DNA from: Euphorbia lathyris
Taxonomy: Eukaryota > Streptophyta > Magnoliopsida > Malpighiales > Euphorbiaceae
Length of the DNA stretch: 64,000 nt
Assembly: GCF_963576675.1 (NCBI RefSeq)
Contig: NC_088918.1
Coordinates: 70,047,501 to 70,111,500 of the forward strand
Reading direction: 5' to 3'
Below are positions 54,938 to 64,000 of the stretch, piece after piece. Position 1 is the first letter of the stretch, and each line of letters begins with the position of its first letter. A model generated the notes under the pieces. It saw nothing but the letters and a program-made list of their open reading frames with translations, did not search any database and was not told the DNA's origin. The position numbers were made by a program, and so were the translations under genes.

Positions 54938-56680
54938 ATGGCTGAAAACAGCACTCGGTTTCTCCCAGGAAACCAGACAACTCAGATCTTACCTGAGGGG
55001 CTGTCCATTACTCGGCCTCCCCTATTCTTCGGGTCTAACTACACCTTCTGGAAGAATAGGATGAAAAACTTTATTCAGGCAACAAATATGAGTGCATGGC
55101 TTTCAATAGTCCAAGGCCCATTTGTTCCTGTTGAAGTTGTGGCTGGCCAAACAGTTGTCAAAGCTGAGGCCAAATGGACAAAGGATGATCTCAAAAAGCT
55201 ACAAAATCATGCTTTGGCTATAAATATGCTTCACTGTGCGCTTGATGCTGCAGAATATAACAAGATATCAGGTTGTGAGTCAGCGCAAGAGATCTGGAAG
55301 AAGCTGGAGGTCACCTACGAAGGAACCAACAAAGTGAAGGAGTCCAAGGTGAACCAATAGATGAGACTATACGAGCTGTTCGAAATGAACGATGATGAAG
55401 GAATATCTAACATGAATGCAAGGTTTACAAACATCATCAACGAGCTCAAGAGACTTGGGAAGATCTTCACTGAGGAAGAACAAGTCAAGAAGATTCTTAG
55501 GAGTCTTCCTAAAAACTGGAAAGCAAAGAAGACCGTTGTTGAGGAAGCTCAAGACTTAACCACCTATAAGTATGATGAACTCATCGGCTCACTGCTGACC
55601 CATGAGATCTCGATGAAGAATTTCGAGGTGAAGGAAATGTCTGAAGATAAGAAGCAAAAGTCTCTTGTCATGAAAGCTGACTCCACTGATGGAAGCTCAA
55701 CAGACGATGAAGAGATGGCTATGTTTACCAGAAAGATGAAAAGGCTGTTCAAAAAGAATGCCAGATATTCTAAGAAGCCTTATAAAAAGTTTGATAAGTA
55801 CAAAGCTGACTCCAGCGACAGCAAGTACAAGAAGGACAGCTCAAAGCCCATTACTTGCTTTGAATGTCATCAAACTGGCCATATCAAGTAAAGCTGTCCC
55901 TCGCTGAGGAAAGAAAGAAAGAACGGCAAGAAGGCAATGGTGGCAACCTGGAGTGATAGTGATGATTCATCATCATCTGAAGCTGATGCCACTGAGTCAA
56001 CGAAGATTTATTTCATGGCTGACGAACTTGCTGAGCCATGTGCTTCTGAGCATGCTGACCCCTCCATTGCATCTGATGATGAGGAACAGTCAACTGAGGT
56101 AATATCACTACCCTTGCTCAGAAATGAAATGGTAAATGCCCTGAGTGATCTTTACACACTTGTCAAAAAGTGTAATAAAAAGTTTAGAGCACTCAGCAGG
56201 CGATGTGACGAGGTTGATGAGGTCAAACTGAGTGACTTTCGATATCTTCTTCAGGACAACTCAGATTTGCATAGTAACATTGGAATCATGCAAAAGTTTG
56301 TCTCTGAGGTCCAATCAGATTCTAAGAAACTGAGAAAGGACGTCACATCCATTCAGAACCAACTAAAGGCTCCAAACAAAAGAACTATTCCTCTGAATGC
56401 TCAGTACCGAAGTATTAGTCAGCAGAGATGGAATCCTCAGCGGAATGTCCAGTGTGACTTCTGTGGGAAGAAAGGACACACCACAAAGGTGTGCTGGCAC
56501 GCTCAGCACTGGGGTGCTGACCAGTCAGTGAAAAATCCTAAACGAAAGGTCAGATGTGACTTTTGTGGAAAGAATGGCCATACTGTCCAAGTATGCCGCC
56601 ATAAAATAAAATATGATGCTTTACCTGTTGAACCTAACAAGCAAGGACCCAACAAGAATTGGGTACCTAAAAGTAACTAG
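54938..56680 (+). pseudogene. SIRE gag, second copy (full length, two stops)
   Basis: It starts MAENSTRFLPGNQTTQ; the UBN2 domain covers roughly residues 20-200. TAG at 55358-55360 (CAG in copy 1) and TAA at 55889-55891 (TCA in copy 1) break it. The knuckle CFECHQTGHI is followed by an acidic stretch (DSDDSSSSEADATESTK), a coiled-coil-like region and two more CCHC motifs (CDFCGKKGHTTKVC, CDFCGKNGHTVQVC). It ends NKNWVPKSN. Pol follows in another frame. Confidence 0.9.
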
Positions 56681-56682
56681 TT

Positions 56683-59600
56683 ACATTGCAGGTAAGCCTG
56701 AGATGTGCTGAGAAGTCAAAGATGTGGTATATTGACAGCGCATGCTCAAGGCATATGACTGGTGATGAAACTCAGTTCATCACATTCGAGCGTAAATGAG
56801 GAGGAAGCGTAAGTTTTGGAGACAACAAAAAGGGTAAGATAGTAGGGTCAGGAACCATTGGAGGTAATCCCACTATTGAGTCAGTCTCCCTAGTCAGCGG
56901 ACTCAAATATAACTTACTCAGTGTAGCTCAGCTATGTGACAATGGGAGAAAAGTTATATTTGATGACACTGGATGTAAAATATTCGAGGGTAAAACTAAT
57001 GAGTTAATTTTAACTGCCCCTCGCATTGATAATGTCTTCATGCTGAACTTAGAGAAAAAGTTTTCAAAAACTGTATGCTTAGTTTCAAAGGAAGAAAATT
57101 CCTGGCTATGGCACAGGAGACTTGGTCATGTAAGCATGGACCTCCTGGCCAAATTAGCAAGAAAGCAACTGGTTGAGGGACTGCCAGAACTTAAATTTGA
57201 AAAAGATCAACTATGCCACGCTTGCCAAGCTGGAAAACAAACCAAACAATCTTTTCATAGTAAAAATATTTTCTCAACTAAGCGTCCGTTAGAGTTACTA
57301 CACTTGGATCTCTTCGGTCCAGTCCAACCGCTGAGTCTGGGTGGAAGAAGATTTTCCTTGGTCATTGTAGATGACTTTTCTCGGTACACTTGGATCATCT
57401 TGCTGAGTAGCAAGGATGAGACCTTTGAGACATTTTCAAATTTGGTTAGAAAACTTGAAAATGATAAAGACCTAAAATTGGCTCACATCCGAAGTGATAA
57501 TGGTGGAGAATTCAAAAACCAATAGTTTGTTGAATTCTGTGAAGCCAGCGGCATTGACCATAATTTTTCCGCTCCTAGAACGCCTAAACAAAATGGGGTT
57601 GTTGAAAGGAAGAACAGAACCTTGGTTGAAATAGCCAGGACAATGCTGAGTGAACATAGGCTTCCAAAGTACTTTTGGGGAGAAGCTGTTAACACAGCGT
57701 GTTATATTCTTAATAGGGCTCTTGTTAGACCTATACTAAAGAAAACCCCCTACAAACTTTGGAAAGGATGAAATCCCAACATTGGATACTTTCGAGCCTT
57801 TGGCTGTAAATGTTTTATTTTAAACACCAAAGATAGCTTAGCTAAGTTTGACTCAAAAGCTGATGAGGCTATCTTTTTAGGCTACTCAACAAACAGCAAA
57901 GCATACAGAGTTTTCAATAAACGAACTCAAGTCTTAGAAGAGTCAGTACATGTTGAGTTCAATGAAACTAACCCTGCAGGAAGATATCTGCCGCTGACCG
58001 AGGATGATCCACACTCAGTACCCGCTGATCAAGATACAGCCGCTGAGTCATTCCCTCAAGGGTTGACCAAAGGTAAAAGTGAACCTCAAATTGTTTTCAC
58101 TGACCAGTCTACACCTGCAGAGATTGTTGAAACACAGACAGCACAAGACATCAATCTACCAAAGGAGATAAGGAAACTAAGAGGACACTCAGAGAGTGCT
58201 ATTCTTGATGCCGCTGAGAATACCCTGATGACAAGAAACCAACTCAGGAGATACCTCAGCAACGTAGCCTTCGTCTCAGTTCAGGAACCAAAGAACTTCG
58301 CTGATGCTGAGGAAGATGAATTCTGGATGAGCGCAATGCAAGAGGAACTTGACCAATTCAGAAGAAACGATGTATGGGAGTTAGTGCCTCATCTAATGAG
58401 TCGGAAGACCATTGGAACAAGATGGGTCTTCCGCAATAAGCTGGATGAGCAAGGAAATGTAGTCAGGAACAAAGCAAGGCTTGTAGCTCAGGGCTACAGT
58501 CAGTAAGAAGGTATTGACTACGGTGAGACCTTTGCCCCAGTGGCAAGGCTAGAGGCTATTAGAATTTTGTGCGCTTATGCAAGTTATATGAACTTTAAAC
58601 TGTTCCAAATGGATGTTAAGAGTGCATTCCTTAATGGAGTTATAAACGAGGAAGTTTATGTTAATCAACCTCCAGGGTTTGAGGATCCTAAATTCCCAAA
58701 CCACATTTATAAACTCAAAAAGGCTCTGTATGGCCTCAAGCAAGCACCACGTGCTTGGTATGAGAGGCTGACCAGTTTCCTGCTGACTAGAAACTATGTC
58801 AGAGGCAAAACTGATACAACCTTATTCATTAAGAGAAAGGGTAAAGATACCCTGCTGGCTCAAATATATGTTGATGATATTATTTTCGGTGCTACTAATG
58901 AGTCAATGTCCAAGGAATTTAGCAAGCAAATGCAAACTGAGTTTGAAATGTCAATGATGGGAGAACTCAACTTCTTCCTTGGACTTCAAATCAAACAAGG
59001 GAAAAATGGCATCTTCATCAGTCAAGCTAAATATGCCAAGGAGATATTGAAGAAATATGATCCTGAGAATTGCAAGCCAATATCCACTCCTATGGGCACT
59101 GCCACTGTCCTCTGTGCTGACGAGAATGGTAAGTCGGTAGACAGTAAATTGTATCGAGGTATGATAGGCCTTCTACTTTACTTAACAGCAAGTAGACCGG
59201 ACATTCAGTTCTCAGTATGCTACTGTGCTAAATATTAATTTAACCCTAAGGAATCTCATTACATAGCTGTAAAAAGAATCCTTAGATATTTGCAAAGCTC
59301 AATGAACGCAGGTTTATGGTATCCCAACACTCATGGTTTTACACTCGTTGGATACACTGACGCTGACTATGGACGAGACAAGCTTGAACGAAAAAGCACC
59401 TCTGGAGGATGTCACTTCTTAGGAAGCTATCTTGTATCCTGGTTCAGCAAGAAGCAGGCGTCAGTAGCCTTGTCTACCACTAAAGCTGAGTACATTGCTG
59501 CTGGACACTGTGTTTTGCTCAAGTCCTATGGATTAAGCAACAGCTTGAAGACTATGGTGTTCAAACAAAGACAATTGAGGTCAAATGTGACAACAAAAGT

Positions 59601-59816
59601 GCAATTGATCTATCAAAGAACCCAATTCAGCACAGCAGGATGAAGCATGTCAGCATAAGACATCACTTCATTAGAGACCATGTACTCAAGGGTGAGATAA
59701 AGCTGACCTATGTCCCAACGGATGAGCAGCTTGCGGATATCTTCACAAAGCCACTGGCTCGTGAGCAGTTCAGCATACTGAGAGAAGCCATTGGTATGTT
59801 TAATCCTCTTCAGTAA
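56683..59816 (+). pseudogene. SIRE pol: protease, integrase, RT, RNase H
   Basis: Protease KMWYIDSACSRHMTGDE at 56722; integrase zinc region HRRLGHVSMDLLAKL at 57106 and catalytic core DDFSRYTW, SDNGGEF, PKQNGVVERKNRTL. RT: WVFRNKLDEQGNVVRNKARL, FQMDVKSAFLNGVINEEVYV, LYGLKQAPRAWYERL, IYVDDIIFGAT. RNase H: GYTDADYGRDKLERKSTSGG ... DEQLADIFTKPLA. Stops are at 56797 (TGA), 57523 (TAG), about 57769 (TGA), 58504 (TAA) and 59236 (TAA), with a frameshift near 59512. The normal end FNPLQ-TAA is at 59814-59816. The catalytic residues D..DD (RT) remain; the protein cannot be made. Confidence 0.92.
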
Positions 59817-59829
59817 ATTCCAGCTCTTA

Positions 59830-60310
59830 ATACATATTCATGCTGAGTGAATTACCATGCTGAATGACTTATGCTATTACTTGCTGAGTGGATAGATGTA
59901 TGCTAAGTGTTTAATGCTAAATGAATGAATATCACATATTGAGCAAATATGCGCACTGAGTAGTTATCTCAAACTGAGCTACCAACTACTTAAACCATCC
60001 GTCTGTATAAAACTGTCTACTCAGAATATAGAACGTTTAGAATTCTAAACGCTGAGTACAAGACCCATTGCATTTAATGCTAAAGCACGCGAATAGCCAC
60101 CTAGGATGACGTATGCGCCGAATGTGTCATAAATGCCAGGATCATTGTCGGTTGACAATCCCAAGGTAAAACTGACACATGGATTCGATAAGATCCACCT
60201 TTCACAGCTATAAATAATGGGCAAATCCCCATTTTTATCTCTTTACACTTATCGAATTCTCTGGCATAAGCACTTTATCTCTAAAAACTCTCAAAACTTC
60301 CAAATCGCTC
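59830..60310 (+). other. spacer between pol and the env-like ORF
   Basis: Non-coding, with many TGCTGAGTGA/TGCTAAGTG-like words between 59830 and 59970. ATAAATAATGGG near 60212 could act as a weak internal TATA for the downstream ORF, but this is speculative. Confidence 0.35.
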
Positions 60311-60319
60311 TCTGAAACT

Positions 60320-61509
60320 ATGACTAAGGTTTCCATGAACATCTCTGGTGCCGGTCACCCTAAGACCAGTTCCGATGAACCTTCCAGGCATTCTACTCTG
60401 CCTGAAATGACTAAGGCCACTACACCGAGCAAAGGAAAAGCTGGCCAAGCCACCTCCTCTAAAGGAAAACCGACCAAAGTCAGAACCTATACGAAGGTCT
60501 ACGAAGACGTTAGAGAATGCAAGATAGACTTCTCAAGATGGTTCTCTGAGGCTTTTGTAACAACCGAGCAACCATTCTGTGAATGGATATCAAAGAATGG
60601 CTGGACCGAGCTGTTCTCAATCAGAGATCCAACTTACCCTAACTTAGTAAGGGAATTCTACCATAATCTGCGAGTCGCTGACGATAACCGGGACTACCTA
60701 GTAACTGTGGTAAAAGAGAAAACAATCTTTATCAACCCTACCTACCTTGCCAACTTGCTGAAATTAAAGGACTGAAGGATATGCTAAGTGATATGATCTC
60801 AATCCAATCACATCAGCCCAAGCAGGACTCAATAACGAAGCTGGCTGAGCTCCAACTGACAATGGTTCAACATCTTAACACTCTTCAAGGCTAATTCCAG
60901 ACCTTGTCAGCTGCGAACACTCAATATGCAACTTCTAATGAAGTTAAGATGCTCTTTGCCCAGATTCACACTGAGCAAACCAAGACCAACCATCAGCTGG
61001 CTTCCTACTCTCAATGCTCGGTGGAGCAAATTAGCGAAGCAGTTCGTTTGCTGAACTTGAATAAGCAAGAGATGGACACTGGCCAGCTAAAGCAGAATGA
61101 GATACTGGTCACTACCCAAAAGACTTTCACTCATGTGTGTCATAACAATATCCAGTGTCAATACTATGACTTAGCCCTGCTGAAGACATTTCATCAAGTT
61201 TTTGTTGCACTGTCAGATACAATTACTTGGGTGGGTAAGTCTCAAGCCTACATACTGAGCCTGCTCAGCGCCGCTGAACTAGGAATACCTAAAGAGGTCT
61301 TGGATGAAGGCGTTATTATCTTCGACGACATCAATGAAAGTGCCGACAAGCTTAAGGAGCTGTCCGGCGTACTGACCACCGCGGTCTTAACAGACTCCTT
61401 TAGAATTCCTCCTCCTCCCGATGCTGACAAAACGGGGGAGAAAGAACAAGCTAGAACTCAGCAGGAGGCTGCTAGAAGTAGTCAGTCTAAGAAAAAGAAG
61501 AAGAAATAG
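60320..61509 (+). pseudogene. env-like (3' ORF) region of the SIRE element, shortened
   Basis: Part 1 (60320-60775) starts MTKVSMNISGAGHPKTSSDE and contains KIDFSRWFSEAFVTTEQPF and REFYHNLRVADDNRDYLVTV, the N-terminal domain typical of the extra ORF of SIRE elements. Part 2 is in another frame from about 60780, with a TAA near 60893, and runs SAANTQYATSNEVKMLFAQI ... to a lysine tail ending at TAG 61509. Part 2 is Gln/Leu-rich and probably helical. The middle of the usual ORF seems deleted. I see no signal peptide or convincing membrane anchor, so envelope function is not supported. Confidence 0.65.
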
Positions 61510-62041
61510 AAATAGGCTTTACTTTGTAGTTTCTATGTTTCTTTTCTTTTGCGTATCTTTTTGCTGTATATGCTGACTACTTTATTTCAATACAATACTT
61601 GCATCTTTTATCCAAACTTGAGTTATTTTATATGATGCTGTGTATTGTGTTACTATGTATCTTCAAATACATCAACTGTGTTTACTGCTTATAATACTTA
61701 TTGATTGTATCCTATGCTGATAAAATGTTTGACATTGTCTTGTATGTTTATAAAACACTGTCTCATAAGACCCATTGAACAATAAAATACTCAGCACTCT
61801 ATGAATGTTAAATCTTCCGCTTAACACTGAGTAAAATAGAATATATTCCTTAAGCTGACCTATATCTGTAAACTGACCTTAGACTTACTCGATTAAACCT
61901 TAAAACGTTTAGAGTAAAACTAAGTCAGTAGCTCAACCCTGACGGGGGAGTCTGCTAAGTAATATTAGGTCAACTATCATGGGGGAGCTCAACACTGAGT
62001 TCTTCGCTGAATAGTTTTGCCAACATCAAAATGGGGGAGTT
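61433..62041 (+). other. series of polypurine tracts before the 3' LTR
   Basis: GGGGGAG occurs at about 61434, 61944, 61981 and 62033. The last, AAAATGGGGGAGTT, abuts the TGTTGAAAC start of the 3' LTR and is the functional PPT. The three upstream copies share the same core. Confidence 0.7.
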
Positions 62042-63274
62042 TGTTGAAACACCTTTCCACATGATTTTGATTTGACAAAATTATTTAAGTAAAATTAAAT
62101 GTATTCTAAACACACTAAGTTTAAATGCTTTGATTTATTACACTAATGTGTTTGTTCAATGTTGAGTTAAATTGTTTATAAGACATAAAGACTAAAAGGC
62201 TTAAAGCCCAATACGGAAGTCAAAGCCCAAGTCAAACAGATCAAGACAACTCGGCCCGCGTATGCAAAACGCTGTCGTTATGTATAAAACGTAGCTCAGC
62301 GGAAGAAGGATCGACAAGACCTTCGTTGAACAACTTCGGAACGAAGCTGCTGAGTTGTATCGACAAAGAGTACAAGACAGCAGCTGAGCAAGAACAACTT
62401 CTAGACAAAGTATTTCTACTTTGAGTAAAGTTCAGAGGACACAGAAAGCTGTCTAGTTGACCTTACCATAAATGGAGAGACATTATGCCGGACTGACTAA
62501 AAGCTGCTCAGCACTGACCGAAGATAGAAGATACTTGAATCTGATTGGCCGAGAGCACTGAGCAGAAATGAATGACAACGATAGGAAGCCGTTTCCCTCC
62601 AACGGTTATTTCGAAATTCGAAATGACTGATGCCTCAGACGTCTCTATAAATAGGGCCTTTCAGTGCTTCATTCCATACAGAACTTTATCAAGCCATTAC
62701 GCTGAGCAAAATTCTACTCAAAGTTCTAGGAGAAAAAGCAAAGCATATACTTACACCAAATTTTATATCTTTCGTGTAAAAGTATAGAGTAATTATTCAA
62801 TCATCTAAGGTGTCTTAGCAATTGTTGTTTAGGACAAATCTTTATCATTTCTAGAGATTAGAAAGGAGAGACTGAGTACTCGGTTATAGTACTCAGCGAG
62901 AGATTAGGAGTGAGTAGAGGTACGGAGGAACGTACTCTTGTTATACTCAGCTTCTAAGTTGTAAAAGGTTTGATGCTCTACCGTTAAAGAGCTCAGTAGA
63001 AAATTCGAAAGCTCGGAACGTGTTCCGAGGACAGGACGTAGGCTTAGAGGTCGAACCTGGATAAATCTGCTGAGTAACATCTTTCTAACCTTAAACTCCT
63101 TAATATATATATTGCTTTCTTAAACAAAACTGACTAAGTAAAGAGGTCGCGCTGAGTTGTATACATTGAGTATCTGAGTTCAGGAATAGACTCAAGTGCT
63201 ATTTCCTGACTCAAAGAAAGAAGCTGTCTTAGTCAACAGTTGACTAAGCTAGTGTCTTAATTTACTCAGCACGC
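62042..63274 (+). repeat. SIRE 3' LTR, interrupted
   Basis: It matches the 5' LTR from TGTTGAAACACC up to the equivalent of about 53279, where the new element starts. It has a 29-base insertion (about 62808-62836) absent from the 5' LTR and a shorter (TA)n. The last ~110 bp of the LTR lie beyond the window. Confidence 0.9.
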
Positions 63275-63444
63275 TGTCGTAGACACCGAGTCGGAGGACC
63301 TGTGATGAAAATCCATAACAAGACGGTTGAAGCGGTTGGTTCCGATAATTTAAAGCAAAAATAATAATAAAAATCATGAGAGGATCTGTAGGGGTTGCGG
63401 TCGTCGAGTGGACGGCTCGCGGGTGCTCAGCTGCGTTGGGCGAG

Positions 63445-63714
63445 CGCCTAGCGGCAGCTGGCGCGCGCCCGACGGCAGTTGGACGCGCGCCCGACGGCAG
63501 TTGGACGCACGCCCAGCGGCAGCGGGGCGCACGCGCCCAACCTACGTTGGGCGTGTGCCCAACATCCGTCGGGCGGACGCCCAACGACGTTGCTCGGACG
63601 CCCAACGTTGGTTGGGCGCACGCCCAACAGAAGTTGGGCGTTCGCCCAACCAAGTTGGGCGTCCGCCCAATCATTTTGGGCGTAGGCCGACGCCCTTCGG
63701 GCTACGCCCAAATT
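63445..63714. repeat. GTTGGGCG-NN-CGCCCAAC hairpin array
   Basis: Successive hairpins with nearly constant stems and changing 2-4 base loops: GTTGGGC-GTGT-GCCCAAC, GTTGGGCG-CA-CGCCCAAC, GTTGGGCG-TT-CGCCCAAC, GTTGGGCG-TC-CGCCCAA. More decayed GACGGCAGTTGGACGC units lie upstream, and a longer one (TTTGGGCGTAG ... CTACGCCCAAA) closes the array. All long ORFs here, on both strands, are artefacts of the repeat. Confidence 0.88.
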
Positions 63715-63720
63715 TTTTTT

Positions 63721-63751
63721 GGGATCCGTGCCTATAAAAGGCACGGATCCC
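63721..63751 (+). promoter_or_regulatory. TATA box in the loop of a perfect 12-bp inverted repeat
   Basis: GGGATCCGTGCC (63721-63732), TATAAAA (63733-63739), GGCACGGATCCC (63740-63751). The arms are perfectly complementary and the loop is exactly the TATA box. It is the probable core promoter of the LTR. Confidence 0.75.
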
Positions 63752-64000
63752 CATGCATTGGGGGGGGACTTTTTGGAGAGCTTCTCACTCTAAGGAAATT
63801 TTTAGAGAGAGAAAGTGAATTTTTTGGGAAAAACATTTTTTTCTAAAAAAATCCAAATTTTCCAAAGTTAAATATTTTACTAAAAACACCGAAAAATCAC
63901 GATTCGTGGAATCAACCGACTTCAGCTGTCAATACCGATCTTGAGGTATTATCCGAGGACTAGACTCGTTTTATTTATTTATTTATTCATTTTATTTATT

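Larger units (their letters stand above)
53201..56166. repeat. 1482-bp tandem duplication: LTR end, primer site and gag
   Basis: The unit at 53201-54682 repeats at 54683-56164. At the junction, ACACTTGTCAAAAGTG runs straight into CTATTTCCTGACTC, an LTR sequence. The copies are nearly identical, apart from a start-codon change, two stops and C-run length (about 9 against 14). Confidence 0.93.
52028..63274 (+). mobile_element. SIRE/Maximus-type Ty1/copia element with internal duplication
   Basis: 5' LTR 52028-53388, primer site 53391, gag (twice), pol, an env-like region, purine tracts and a 3' LTR from 62042 that is interrupted at 63275 by another LTR element. The long LTR (1361 bp), extended Gag with two CCHC knuckles, copia domain order (protease, integrase, RT, RNase H) and an extra ORF 3' of pol identify the SIRE lineage. 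Multiple stops and frameshifts show it is dead. The full span is just over 11 kb. Confidence 0.92.
63275..64000 (+). mobile_element. start of an unclassified LTR element inserted in the SIRE 3' LTR
   Basis: TGTCGTAGACACCGAG replaces the expected SIRE LTR sequence, with CACGC immediately before it as the likely target site. The segment has an LTR-like U3: a palindrome array, a TATA box and a transcribed-looking T-rich leader. Neither the LTR end nor any internal region is in the window, so the superfamily cannot be told. Confidence 0.65.

Overview
This window is nuclear DNA of a flowering plant, most likely a eudicot. The evidence is a delta-COP gene with canonical GT-AG introns, other plant gene families (ROP GTPase, rhamnogalacturonate lyase, membrane steroid-binding protein, NAP1), plant Ty1/copia and Ty3-type LTR elements with plant tRNA primer sites, RNase H-bearing L1-like LINEs, MULE, hAT and CACTA-like elements, and AT-rich intergenic DNA. 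I see nothing bacterial and cannot name the species.

Layout. (1) 1-12677: one old LINE reading frame split by two later insertions, a reverse-oriented solo LTR (225-2005) and a 7.5-kb pol-less Ty3-type (Tat/Athila-like) element (2232-9731). The larger insertion is peculiar: both outer ends are the 5' end of an LTR, in inverted orientation, inside a single GTGTA target duplication. (2) 12678-20915: a diverged ~380-bp tandem repeat split by a second LINE, a 60-bp minisatellite, possible exons of an unidentified small gene, several MITE or CACTA-like relics and one ROP exon. (3) 20915-31350: a rhamnogalacturonate lyase pseudogene, an ankyrin-repeat gene on the minus strand with one frameshift, a MITE and a LINE relic. 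The 3' end of the lyase pseudogene is duplicated on the far side of the ankyrin gene. (4) 32475-38520: the delta-COP gene on the minus strand, the only host gene here that reads through without a defect (11 coding exons, 530 residues). A membrane steroid-binding-protein fragment lies antisense in its first large intron. (5) 39155-50450: a MULE-type element carrying a LINE, then dispersed exons of a NAP1 (SCAR/WAVE complex) pseudogene whose introns hold an hAT MITE, a decayed copia element and a foldback MITE. (6) 51332-64000: the end of a MULE with a host-like exon, broken by an 11-kb SIRE-type copia element. The 3' LTR of that element is in turn broken by a new LTR element that runs off the window.

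Most notable signal: three LTRs (225-2005, the LTRs of 2232-9731, and 63275-64000) each carry an array of short GC-rich perfect or near-perfect palindromes just upstream of the TATA box. The stem sequence is unrelated in each: TACGC/GCGTA, CTGCTCG/CGAGCAG, GTTGGGCG/CGCCCAAC. In the element with three LTR copies the array is reshuffled between copies while its flanks stay nearly identical. In the last element the TATA box itself is the loop of a perfect 12-bp inverted repeat. The shared architecture with unrelated sequence suggests a conserved promoter-proximal DNA or RNA structure.

The genes do not form an operon or pathway. Delta-COP is a housekeeping vesicle-coat gene and nearly everything else is mobile or decayed.
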